Shown here: positions 6,880 to 13,407 of the stretch, piece by piece | Numbering within the stretch: the stretch's first letter is position 1 | How the letters are laid out: every line of letters starts with the position of its first letter | Notes under the pieces: generated by a model | Seen by the model: the letters and a program-made list of their open reading frames with translations, nothing else | Told to the model about the DNA's origin: nothing | The model's database searches: none | DNA from: Bacillota bacterium | GTDB taxonomy: Bacteria > Bacillota > Clostridia > Clostridiales > Clostridiaceae | Length of the DNA stretch: 18,908 bases | Assembly: GCA_023424785.1 (NCBI GenBank) | Contig: JAFADP010000142.1 | Location: forward strand, 1-18,908 | Direction: 5' to 3' | Made by a program: the position numbers and the translations under genes

Positions 6880-7432
6880 AACTTCTTACTCCTTTTAATT
6901 TTATAGTTAAATAACATTTTGCTACAGTAATTCCCATAAATATAGTTTTAACAATAGAGGTATAAATTATACTTATTAATTCAAAATTTACTAGTATTTC
7001 ATCTTTAAATATAGGATTAACATTTATATGAGCCTTTTTAATACTAAAGAATATTTTAATTAGCTCTAAAATTGGTGGATATACTCCATTAATAATTCCA
7101 TATGAAATAGCAGTATTTTTAGCATCTCCAGTACTATAGTCTAATTTACAATTAACTTTTAGTTTAGGTTTAAACTTATTTTTGTTTAGCGACTTTAAAA
7201 TTTCTAAAATATCCTTAAATTTAGGTTTATATTTAGAAAATATTTTCTTTTTAGACTTAGGTTTATTGTTAATTTTTTTTTCTTCTAAACTAGGAGAATC
7301 TGTAGCTTTACTCTTTAAAATATAAAATTTATATAACTTTATATAATAATTCCCTTTAGAATAGGAAATACTAATTTTGATTGGAATAGGAATAAATAAT
7401 AAAAGCAGTAATATAAGTAGTAAAATTTTCAT
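6869..7432 (-). CDS. ytfI: DUF2953 membrane-associated protein, YtfI-like
   Basis: A 187-residue protein. Residues 2-22 are almost wholly hydrophobic (ILLLILLLLLFIPIPI) and should be a membrane anchor. A lysine-rich linker follows (about 50-95), then a soluble part with CKLDYSTGDA and YGIINGVYPPILELI, and a hydrophobic stretch near the end. This pattern and the position directly upstream of ytfJ match the DUF2953 family, which includes Bacillus YtfI. The start has GGAGG at 7439-7443. The coupled overlap with ytfJ suggests a joint role in the spore. The molecular function is unknown, and the symbol is given by synteny. Confidence 0.8.
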   Translation of the reverse strand: MKILLLILLLLLFIPIPIKISISYSKGNYYIKLYKFYILKSKATDSPSLEEKKINNKPKSKKKIFSKYKPKFKDILEILKSLNKNKFKPKLKVNCKLDYSTGDAKNTAISYGIINGVYPPILELIKIFFSIKKAHINVNPIFKDEILVNFELISIIYTSIVKTIFMGITVAKCYLTIKLKGVRSYDK

Positions 7433-7455
7433 TTATTTCCTCCAATGCACAACGT

Positions 7456-7483
7456 AACATAATAATATTATTAGTATTGACAA
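7456..7483 (-). promoter_or_regulatory. Possible promoter for the ytfI-ytfJ unit
   Basis: On the minus strand, TTGTCA (7483-7478) and TATGTT (7461-7456) are separated by 16 bases and lie about 24 bases before the start. A forespore sigma factor would be expected from the gene's role. I cannot recognise such a site with confidence, so this remains a weak call. Confidence 0.25.
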
Positions 7484-7575
7484 TAATATTAAAATTAAAC
7501 TTCACTTTTTAAATATGTTTAAAAATATAAAAAATAGATAAACTAATATTAATTAAAAAACAGAAGGTGGTTTTT

Positions 7576-8448
7576 ATGAAAACAAAAGTAAGAATAATTA
7601 TTTTTTTTCTTTTAATTAGCCTATTATCATTAAATATTAATATAAAGAATGTAAGTGCAGAAAGCACATCTATATTAAAAGTAGATGCTAAAAATGCTAT
7701 AGCTATAGATAGAGAAAGTAAAGAAGTATTATTTGAACAAAATGCTTATGAACTTGTTCCAATGGCTAGTACTACAAAAATATTAACTGCTTTAATAACA
7801 ATTGAAAGAGGGAATTTAGATGAAAAGTTCACTATAAGTAAAAATGCAGCTAGTGTTAGAGGTTCTACTGTCGGATATAGAGCAGATGAAGAAATTAGCG
7901 TGAGAGAGCTTCTATACGGCTTAATGTTCCGTTCTGGTAATGATGCAGCTATAGCCTTAGCAGAAGGCATTGGAGGAAGCGTAGAGGGCTTTGCAGACAT
8001 AATGAATCACTATAAGACTGGCTTAGGACTATTAGACTCTCATTTTCAATCTCCTCATGGATTAGATATGACAGATCACTATTCCTCTGCATATGATTTA
8101 GCAATATTAACTGCTAAAGGTATGGAATATAATGAATTTAGAGAAGTAGTAGGAAGTAAAGAAATATCTAAAGATAAATATAATTTCACAAGAGATTATT
8201 GTAATATTAATAAAATATTATGGAAAATCCCAGGAGCTAATGGTGTTAAAACAGGATATACTGGTCAAGCAGGAAAATGTTTAGTATCTTCAGTGAATTA
8301 CAATGGAAAAGATATTATAATAGTAGTATTAAATTGTCCTGATAGATGGAATGTAACTGAAAAAATATTTAATTATGTTCAAGAAACAGTAGCATTTCAA
8401 GAAAAAAACTATAAAGAACTAGTATTTTTAAAAGAAAATGATATATAA
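7576..8448 (+). CDS. D-alanyl-D-alanine carboxypeptidase family protein, single-domain
   Basis: A 290-residue exported serine D,D-peptidase (S11 family) that trims D-alanine from peptidoglycan. A signal peptide (1-28, ending VSA) is followed by the catalytic domain with STTK (65-68, nucleophile S65), SGN (120-122) and KTG (225-227). It ends about 50 residues after the KTG region, so it lacks the C-terminal PBP5 beta domain and membrane-anchoring helix present in DacF. It may therefore be released or held by other means. An upstream GTG at 7567 falls inside the ribosome site AAGGTGG (7564-7570), so ATG 7576 is the start. It is divergent from ytfI and lies 39 bases before deoC with no terminator, which suggests co-transcription with deoC. 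A sporulation role (cortex or germ-cell-wall trimming) is an inference from its neighbours. Confidence 0.92.
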   Translation: MKTKVRIIIFFLLISLLSLNINIKNVSAESTSILKVDAKNAIAIDRESKEVLFEQNAYELVPMASTTKILTALITIERGNLDEKFTISKNAASVRGSTVGYRADEEISVRELLYGLMFRSGNDAAIALAEGIGGSVEGFADIMNHYKTGLGLLDSHFQSPHGLDMTDHYSSAYDLAILTAKGMEYNEFREVVGSKEISKDKYNFTRDYCNINKILWKIPGANGVKTGYTGQAGKCLVSSVNYNGKDIIIVVLNCPDRWNVTEKIFNYVQETVAFQEKNYKELVFLKENDI

Positions 8449-8451
8449 TAT

Positions 8452-8472
8452 ACAATTGTAGTACACAGTTGT
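8452..8472 (+). promoter_or_regulatory. Hairpin abutting the deoC SD
   Basis: ACAATTGT (8452-8459) and ACAGTTGT (8465-8472) form an 8-bp stem with one G-U pair and an AGTAC loop. It fills the gap between the carboxypeptidase stop and the deoC ribosome site AAAGGAG (8473-8479), which starts at the very next base. It could be an mRNA processing or stability element, or a DNA operator half-palindrome. Confidence 0.45.
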
Positions 8473-8487
8473 AAAGGAGATATATAA

Positions 8488-9153
8488 ATGGACGTAAAAG
8501 AAATAGTAAGTAAAGTTGATCATACTCTATTAAAGGTTGTATGTACTTTTGATGAAATTAAGAAACTATGTGATGAAGGTATAGAATATAATGTAGCATC
8601 AGTATGTATTCCTCCATCTTATGTAAAAAGAGCTAAGGAATATGTAGGAGATAAGCTTAAAATATGTACTGTAATAGGATTTCCTAATGGATATATGACT
8701 AAAGAAACAAAAGTATTTGAAACAGAAGATGCCATTAAAAATGGTGCAGATGAAATAGATATGGTTGTTAATTTAGGAGATATAAAGAGTAAAGACTACA
8801 ATGCAGTAGAAGAGGAAATAAAGGCAATAAAAGCTGTGTGTAAAGATAAAATATTAAAAGTAATAATAGAAACTTGTTATTTAACTGAAGAAGAAAAAAT
8901 AAAGATGTGTGAAGTAGTTACTAATGCTAAAGCTGATTACATAAAAACATCTACAGGTTTTGGTACTAATGGAGCTACAAAAGAAGATATAAAACTATTT
9001 GCAGAAAACATTGGTAAAGATGTTAAGATAAAAGCTGCAGGTGGAGTTAAGGACTTAGAAACTGCTGAATTATTTATAGAATTAGGAGCAGAAAGATTAG
9101 GAACAAGTTCTATTATAAGCATAATAAACAATAAAGAAAGTAACGGATATTAA
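8488..9153 (+). CDS. deoC: Deoxyribose-phosphate aldolase
   Basis: A 221-residue class I aldolase with a TIM-barrel fold. It splits 2-deoxyribose 5-phosphate into glyceraldehyde 3-phosphate and acetaldehyde, the last step of deoxynucleoside breakdown. The Schiff-base lysine is K153 in YIKTSTGFG. The proton-relay residues are D91 (DEIDMVVN) and K182 (IKAAGGVKD), corresponding to E. coli K167, D102 and K201. The N-terminus has the family's DHTLLK. AAAGGAG precedes the ATG by eight bases. It completes the pathway begun by deoB and pdp, but is carried in the carboxypeptidase transcript rather than with them. Confidence 0.97.
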   Translation: MDVKEIVSKVDHTLLKVVCTFDEIKKLCDEGIEYNVASVCIPPSYVKRAKEYVGDKLKICTVIGFPNGYMTKETKVFETEDAIKNGADEIDMVVNLGDIKSKDYNAVEEEIKAIKAVCKDKILKVIIETCYLTEEEKIKMCEVVTNAKADYIKTSTGFGTNGATKEDIKLFAENIGKDVKIKAAGGVKDLETAELFIELGAERLGTSSIISIINNKESNGY

Positions 9154-9162
9154 AAGTATTTT

Positions 9163-9201
9163 AAAGTAGGGTATATTTTATACTCTACTTTTTATTTTTT
9201 T
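9163..9201 (+). terminator. Intrinsic terminator after deoC
   Basis: AAAGTAGGGTATA (9163-9175) pairs with TATACTCTACTTT (9179-9191) over 13 bp with one G-U pair and a TTT loop, followed by a long T run. The stem start AAAGTAGGGT is shared with the two terminators at 11546 and 13363. Confidence 0.92.
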
Positions 9202-9209
9202 GTAACAAT

Positions 9210-9238
9210 TTGTAGTTTGATAAATACCTTATTATAAG
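9210..9238 (+). promoter_or_regulatory. Likely promoter of the flavoprotein pair
   Basis: TTGTAG (9210-9215), a 17-base spacer and TATAAG (9233-9238) resemble a sigma-A promoter. It lies just after the deoC terminator and 25 bases before the start codon, with AGGAG at 9252-9256. Confidence 0.5.
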
Positions 9239-9263
9239 AAACACTAATTTTAGGAGTTTTTAA

Positions 9264-10256
9264 ATGAATAGGGAAAAAGCAGATTGTATAGATTGCGGCA
9301 CTGAGTTTTGTCCATGTAAGCTAGCAGAAGCTGGTGAATGCATACTTTGTTCACAACTTAATGGAAAATGCTTTTGTGATTGCTTAAATTGGAACGGAGT
9401 TTGTATATACCAAGAATTATTTAACAATGGGATGAAAGCTAAGAGCGGAAGAAGTACTTATAATTGCAAGGTTGTTTATCTTAAAAGATATGAAGAGGAG
9501 CTTATAAAAATAAAAATAGAAGTTCCACATAAATTAGCCTTAGATTTAGTAAAGCCAGGAGGCTATATATTCATTAAGACTAATGAAGGCGAATTTTCAG
9601 ATGTTCCAATTTCCATAATGGATTCAGATATAGATAATGATACTTTAGCTTTAGCTATAGAAATAAGAGGCATTAAAACAAAGAAACTATTAAATACCAC
9701 TTTAAATGATATTCTTCAAATTAGAGGTCCTTATTGGAATGGAGTTTTTGGTCAAAAGAATATAGAAAATCAAAAAAATAATAATGTATTGGTATTAGCT
9801 AGAGGAATAGGAATGGCACCTATGATACCAGTAATAAGAAGACTTAAAAACAATAATAACAATGTAGATGTTTATGTTGATAACGGTACTTTTAAGGAAG
9901 ACTTTTATAATGAATATATAGAGAAATATAACTGTGAGAAAAAAGAAACTACGCTTCTTAATAAAGGTGAATTGTCGGAAGAATGTAAATATATAATAAA
10001 AGACTCTATTAATGATAAAGATATTAAGTTAATCCATATAGCTGGTGCTGATATATTAACTTATAAAGTAATAGAATTTTTAGACCAATTAGGAAGAAAA
10101 GATATTCTTCTTTCTTGTTGTAATAATTTTAAGATGTGTTGTGGTGAAGGAATATGTGGGGCTTGTACAGCTAGATTTGCTGGTCATAAGGTAAAGCGAT
10201 TCTGTAAATTACAAACAGATCCAAGAAATATATTTGAAGGGAGAAGGTTAATATGA
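9264..10256 (+). CDS. PyrK-like iron-sulfur FAD/NAD-binding oxidoreductase subunit
   Basis: A 330-residue protein of the ferredoxin-reductase superfamily, related to PyrK and the small subunits of sulfide dehydrogenase/Nfn-type enzymes. Such subunits pass electrons between NAD(P)H, FAD and iron-sulfur clusters. The first 47 residues hold ten cysteines (8, 11, 16, 18, 26, 29, 36, 38, 40, 47), a cluster- or metal-binding extension that PyrK lacks. A FAD-binding barrel (about 65-160) contains VPISI (114-118), where the arginine of PyrK's RPxS motif is absent. The nucleotide-binding part has ARGIGMAP (179-186). The end carries a PyrK-style 2Fe-2S site: C293, C298, C301, C314. Its stop overlaps the next start (ATGA), so the two products are probably made in equal amounts and work together. 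The substrate is unknown; pyrimidine synthesis is unlikely because no pyrD neighbour is seen. Confidence 0.82.
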   Translation: MNREKADCIDCGTEFCPCKLAEAGECILCSQLNGKCFCDCLNWNGVCIYQELFNNGMKAKSGRSTYNCKVVYLKRYEEELIKIKIEVPHKLALDLVKPGGYIFIKTNEGEFSDVPISIMDSDIDNDTLALAIEIRGIKTKKLLNTTLNDILQIRGPYWNGVFGQKNIENQKNNNVLVLARGIGMAPMIPVIRRLKNNNNNVDVYVDNGTFKEDFYNEYIEKYNCEKKETTLLNKGELSEECKYIIKDSINDKDIKLIHIAGADILTYKVIEFLDQLGRKDILLSCCNNFKMCCGEGICGACTARFAGHKVKRFCKLQTDPRNIFEGRRLI

Positions 10257-11545
10257 TATCAAAAGTAATTGTAGTCGGGGGAGGATGGGCAGGTGTATCT
10301 GCAGCAATTAGTGCAAAACAAGCAGGAGCTGAAGTCCATATATTTGAAAAAACTGATTTATTATTAGGATTAGGTAACGTAGGTGGTATAATGAGGAATA
10401 ATGGTCGTTATACAGCTTTTGAAGAATTAAAGGTATTAGGTTTAAATGAATTTGTTGACTTAATAGATGGTTGTTCAAGACACAAAAATATAGATTTTCC
10501 TGGTCATAAGCATGCAAATCTTTATGATGTAAATAAAATAGAAGGTATTGTAAGAGATTATGTTAAATCTCTAGGAATAATTCTTCATATGGAAAGTAGA
10601 GTAAGTGATGTAGAATTTGATGGTCATAAAATTAAAGGTATTTATTTAGCAGATGATAGTTATATAGAAGGAGATGTATTTATAGAAACTACAGGAACAA
10701 CAGGACCTATGGGAAACTGTTTAAGATATGGTAATGGATGTTCTATGTGTATTTTAAGATGTCCAGCTTTTGGACCAAGAATAAGCATAAGTCAAAGATG
10801 TGGAGTATCTGATTTACAAGGAGAAAGAGGAGAAGACGTATTAGGAGCATTTTCAGGTTCATGTAAATTAGCTAAAGAAAGTTTATCTCCTGAAGTAGTA
10901 AATCAACTTGATGAAACAGGTGTTGTAGTACTAAAAATACCAAATGAAGATGTTAATTATGGTAAGCTACAAACTAAGGTTTGCCAACAATATGCATTAA
11001 AAGAGTTTGCAGAGAATGTTATTCTTCTTGATACTGGACATGCAAAATTAATGACCACTTATTATCCTTTAGAGAAGTTAAGAAAAATACCTGGACTAGA
11101 GCATGCTAAGTATGTGGATCCTTATGCAGGTAGTAAAGGTAACTCTATAAGATATTTATCAGTAGCACCAAGAACTGATGATATGAAGGTATGTGGTGTA
11201 GATAATTTATTCTGTGCAGGAGAAAAGTCAGGCCTATTTGTTGGTCATACAGAAGCTATTTGCACTGGAGCTCTAGCAGGGCATAATGCTGTAAGATTAA
11301 CTATGGGTATGCACTTATTAATCTTACCATCTTCTATAGCTATTGGAGACTTAATTTCATATGAAAATGAAAGATCTAAGAGTAAAGAAGGTAAGAGAGA
11401 AAGATATACCTTTGCAGGCTCTGTTTATTTAAAGAGAATGAAAGAAAAAGGTCTGTATATAATGGATACAGAAGAGATTAGATCTAGAATAGAAAAGCTT
11501 AATTTAGATAATGTTTTTAATCAAAGATTATGTAAAGAGATATAA
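10253..11545 (+). CDS. FAD-dependent oxidoreductase, GidA-like fold, cysteine-rich
   Basis: A 430-residue flavoprotein. The N-terminal dinucleotide fold has VVGGGWAGVSAA (GGGWAG at 9-14) and an acidic strand end (HIFEK). A C-terminal FAD-binding segment reads NLFCAGEKSGLFVGHTEA, resembling GidA/MnmG. It is not MnmG or TrmFO, being shorter than the former and lacking the C-terminal motif I would expect of the latter. Residues 156-183 contain five cysteines (C156, C163, C166, C170, C183; core CSMCILRC), suggesting an iron-sulfur cluster or redox disulfide near the flavin. It overlaps the upstream flavoprotein gene by four bases, so the two are likely subunits of one enzyme: NAD(P)H oxidised by the first and an unknown substrate handled here. 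The family is conserved but uncharacterised as far as I know. Confidence 0.8.
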   Translation: MISKVIVVGGGWAGVSAAISAKQAGAEVHIFEKTDLLLGLGNVGGIMRNNGRYTAFEELKVLGLNEFVDLIDGCSRHKNIDFPGHKHANLYDVNKIEGIVRDYVKSLGIILHMESRVSDVEFDGHKIKGIYLADDSYIEGDVFIETTGTTGPMGNCLRYGNGCSMCILRCPAFGPRISISQRCGVSDLQGERGEDVLGAFSGSCKLAKESLSPEVVNQLDETGVVVLKIPNEDVNYGKLQTKVCQQYALKEFAENVILLDTGHAKLMTTYYPLEKLRKIPGLEHAKYVDPYAGSKGNSIRYLSVAPRTDDMKVCGVDNLFCAGEKSGLFVGHTEAICTGALAGHNAVRLTMGMHLLILPSSIAIGDLISYENERSKSKEGKRERYTFAGSVYLKRMKEKGLYIMDTEEIRSRIEKLNLDNVFNQRLCKEI

Positions 11546-11588
11546 TTTTGATAAAAAGTAGGGTGCATTAATATACACCCTACTTTTT
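11546..11588 (+). terminator. Terminator after the flavoprotein pair; repeat copy 1
   Basis: AAAAAGTAGGGTG (11553-11565) and CACCCTACTTTTT (11576-11588) form a perfect 13-bp stem with a ten-base loop. The whole stretch from TTTTGATA onward recurs at 13363-13407 with the same loop and one extra A-T pair at the stem base. Confidence 0.93.
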
Positions 11589-11664
11589 AATTACATTCAT
11601 GTGGTGGAACTTCTTCTACTGCTAAATTTAGAGTTGTAAAAATATAAAGAGTATTTAAGAAGGA

Positions 11665-11670
11665 TATAAT
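11665..11670 (+). promoter_or_regulatory. Possible -10 element of the secreted-protein gene
   Basis: A perfect TATAAT lies 50 bases before the ATG at 11721. No good -35 is seen 16-18 bases upstream, so this is a partial promoter call. Confidence 0.35.
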
Positions 11671-11720
11671 TTAGAAATATAGAAAATTAAAATTAAATAA
11701 TAAAAAGGGGATTGATAATT

Positions 11721-12713
11721 ATGAGTAAACTAAAAAAAATAGTTGCTTTTGTATTAGCTATATTTCTTGTATTCCCTGTTCTAAATGCAAGTGCTACTAC
11801 TAAATTAGAAATAGTTAAAAAATCATTACAGTTTAATTCAGATGATGATCTTAAAGGCCACACTGAAAAAGACTTATTAACGAAAAACTATGATTTTAAT
11901 AGAAATGCAAAATTTACTAGTAATACAAAACTAATGTATAGATTTACTCTTGCTTATGCAGTTAGAAATACAGCATCAAGAGATAAAGGAACTTTGTATA
12001 CTAATACGTGGTTTGAGAATCATTATAAGGAAATACTTGATAAAGCTTATGATGGAGCTAATACTACGGTAGATTTTTATAAAAATAAAAAGGGAGAACC
12101 ATGTGTAAAAATATTCATTAAAAATATATATCTAGGATATGGAACTAGAGATGCTATTAGAGAAGAAGTAATACATGATTTAGCTGAATGCGGTGTGGTA
12201 TTAAAAGAATCTAATGTAAAAGTAACTTCATCGCAAAAGAAGAATTCAACCAGAATAAATCCTATACCAGGTTTATCTGATACTTTATCTGATTTATTTG
12301 GAGCGGCTGATGATATTTTTATAGACTATCAATTTTTAAACATTGATAGTAAAGAAGAGACTAATAATTCTAGTAAAAATTTTGTGAGAATTTATGTAAA
12401 TAGTACTTTTCAAGAAGCAATAGATGCTTATGTTGTTGTAAATAATGTTAAAGACTTTAAAGCTGTTATGAGAATGTTTAATGCAATTGAATTTGATAAT
12501 TTGCTTAATATAGAAGTGGTTTTTAAAGATTATACTATAAGTAATACAGGATGTCATACTAGTGAAGGACACATTGCATCTAGATATGGTCTTCATATAT
12601 CGTCACATGGTAAGGATTGCGCTGACACTTTCGGATATGAAAATAGAGTTCATATTTGGATGCAATATAAAGGAGGACACTATGATGATCTTTCTGACGA
12701 AAATTGTGCATAA
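11721..12713 (+). CDS. Secreted protein of unknown function
   Basis: A 330-residue protein I do not recognise. A clear signal peptide (1-25, basic MSKLKK, hydrophobic core, ending NASA) predicts export. The mature part has no transmembrane segment or cell-wall anchor, so it is probably released. Residues about 185-200 form a hydrophobic, proline- and glycine-bearing stretch (INPIPGLSDTLSDLFG). The last 55 residues are rich in cysteine and histidine (C278, C300, C329; H279, H284, H292, H296, H311, H320), which suggests disulfides or metal binding. ATG 11721 follows AAAAGGGG at 11703-11710; an in-frame TTG at 11712 overlaps nothing useful and is rejected. No immunity, transporter or modification gene sits beside it, so I do not call it a bacteriocin or toxin. 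It lies inside the segment bracketed by duplicated terminators. Confidence 0.85.
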   Translation: MSKLKKIVAFVLAIFLVFPVLNASATTKLEIVKKSLQFNSDDDLKGHTEKDLLTKNYDFNRNAKFTSNTKLMYRFTLAYAVRNTASRDKGTLYTNTWFENHYKEILDKAYDGANTTVDFYKNKKGEPCVKIFIKNIYLGYGTRDAIREEVIHDLAECGVVLKESNVKVTSSQKKNSTRINPIPGLSDTLSDLFGAADDIFIDYQFLNIDSKEETNNSSKNFVRIYVNSTFQEAIDAYVVVNNVKDFKAVMRMFNAIEFDNLLNIEVVFKDYTISNTGCHTSEGHIASRYGLHISSHGKDCADTFGYENRVHIWMQYKGGHYDDLSDENCA

Positions 12714-12732
12714 GGATTTTTCTATCATTTAG
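12682..12732 (+). other. Possible 16-residue leader peptide overlapping the secreted-protein end
   Basis: A perfect AAAGGAGG (12669-12676) is followed after five bases by ATG ATG in a different frame from the secreted protein. It encodes MMIFLTKIVHKDFSII and stops at 12730-12732. The ribosome site also encodes residues of the secreted protein, so it may be coincidental. Just downstream lie the hairpins at 12759-12789. Confidence 0.15.
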
Positions 12733-12758
12733 AGCATCAATAATATATATATTTAAAA

Positions 12759-12789
12759 GAGCTTAGGCTCGACCTCACTTAGGTGGGGT
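12759..12789 (+). other. Two adjacent hairpins with identical TTAG loops
   Basis: GAGC-TTAG-GCTC (12759-12770) is followed one base later by ACCTCAC-TTAG-GTGGGGT (12772-12789, 7 bp with one G-U pair). There is no T run, so this is not a terminator. The rest of the 234-base gap (12714-12947) holds no gene. ACTTAGGT at 12777 is complementary to ACCTAAGT at 12874-12881, GTACATA occurs at 12790 and 12894, and CCTG/CAGG at 12901-12916 could form a further small stem. This may be a structured RNA, or a remnant of a transposon end. Confidence 0.45.
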
Positions 12790-12947
12790 GTACATATTAA
12801 TTATAACTTAACATATAACATAATATAGTTAAATTTAATTATACTGACTCTGTAGGCACTTTAAAAGAGATTTACCTAAGTTGTTATTATACTGTACATA
12901 CCTGATGCTTTCCAGGATGAATATATAAATAAGAGGGAATGAGGATT

Positions 12948-13094
12948 ATGAGTAAAAATATAAAAACATTAAAAAATTTAATTTTAAAATTAGAAGAATA
13001 CTTAAATGACTTAGAATTATATGATAGTAGATTTATTGATGATATAGTTCAAAAAGCATCATTAATTGTGGAAGATGAAGAATATGAAATCTAA
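12948..13094 (+). CDS. Small acidic protein of unknown function
   Basis: A 48-residue protein: a basic start (MSKNIKTLKN), then a leucine/isoleucine-rich, probably helical body ending in a very acidic tail (VEDEEYEI). AGGGAATGAGG precedes the ATG at 12948. Its end overlaps the next small gene by 11 bases in another frame, the usual sign of a translationally coupled pair. No domain is recognised. It might be a small partner or regulator of the following product, but nothing in the sequence proves that. Confidence 0.55.
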   Translation: MSKNIKTLKNLILKLEEYLNDLELYDSRFIDDIVQKASLIVEDEEYEI

Positions 13095-13326
13095 TTTATA
13101 TGAAGTATTCAAAAATATTATTGTAACTAAAGGTAACGAATATAAGTATGAAGTAGATGAAAAAAACTATTTCTACTTTGATATGGTTAATGAAGAAGTT
13201 ATTTTAGTAAGCGGTCATAACATAGTGATTATTATAACTAAAGATAATAAAATAAATTGGCTTGATGAATATTTACTAAGTTCTTTATTTCAATCAATTG
13301 AACTAATTAAAAAGGAGATGGTTTAG
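13084..13326 (+). CDS. Small protein of unknown function, coupled to the 48-residue gene
   Basis: An 80-residue protein with alternating charged and beta-prone segments (YKYEVDEKNYFYFDMVNEEVI, in two parts, and HNIVIIITKDN) and a helical end (LFQSIELIKKEMV). In-frame starts are TTG 13066, ATG 13075 and ATG 13084. I chose the last because GGAAG at 13069-13073 suits it and because it leaves a short overlap with the upstream gene. It is followed within 45 bases by the second copy of the duplicated terminator. The beta-rich body and small size recall phage or mobile-element accessory proteins, but I recognise no family. Confidence 0.6.
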   Translation: MKSNLYEVFKNIIVTKGNEYKYEVDEKNYFYFDMVNEEVILVSGHNIVIIITKDNKINWLDEYLLSSLFQSIELIKKEMV

Positions 13327-13379
13327 CTGTTGAGGCTGGAGAAGTAGTATGTGACAGTAAACTTTTGATAAAAAAGTAG
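13311..13379 (+). pseudogene. Possible C-terminal gene scrap before terminator copy 2
   Basis: A frame open from just after TAA 13308-13310 reads KGDGLAVEAGEVVCDSK and LLIKK, then stops at TAG 13377-13379 inside the terminator stem. It has no start of its own and overlaps the end of the 80-residue gene in another frame. It reads like the end of a normal protein that formerly used this terminator. It is short, so chance is possible. Confidence 0.2.
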
Positions 13380-13407
13380 GGTGCATTAATATACACCCTA
13401 CTTTTTT
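13363..13407 (+). terminator. Intrinsic terminator; repeat copy 2
   Basis: AAAAAAGTAGGGTG (13370-13383) pairs perfectly over 14 bp with CACCCTACTTTTTT (13394-13407). It is the same as the terminator at 11546-11588, including the ten-base loop CATTAATATA and the upstream TTTTGAT, with one added A and one compensating T. Confidence 0.93.

Noticed and set aside
12336..12596. Minus-strand frame inside the secreted-protein gene
   Set aside because: It has no SD or promoter, and the plus-strand frame has a signal peptide and good codon use throughout.
11721..12713. Bacteriocin or toxin call for the secreted protein
   Set aside because: No immunity protein, transporter, modification enzyme or toxin motif is present. 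Secretion alone does not support it.
12714..12947. Known riboswitch in the gap before the small genes
   Set aside because: I could not match the conserved cores of common riboswitch classes, and the hairpins are not followed by a terminator.
13066..13083. Upstream TTG and ATG starts for the 80-residue gene
   Set aside because: They give longer overlap with the 48-residue gene and a weaker or badly placed ribosome site.
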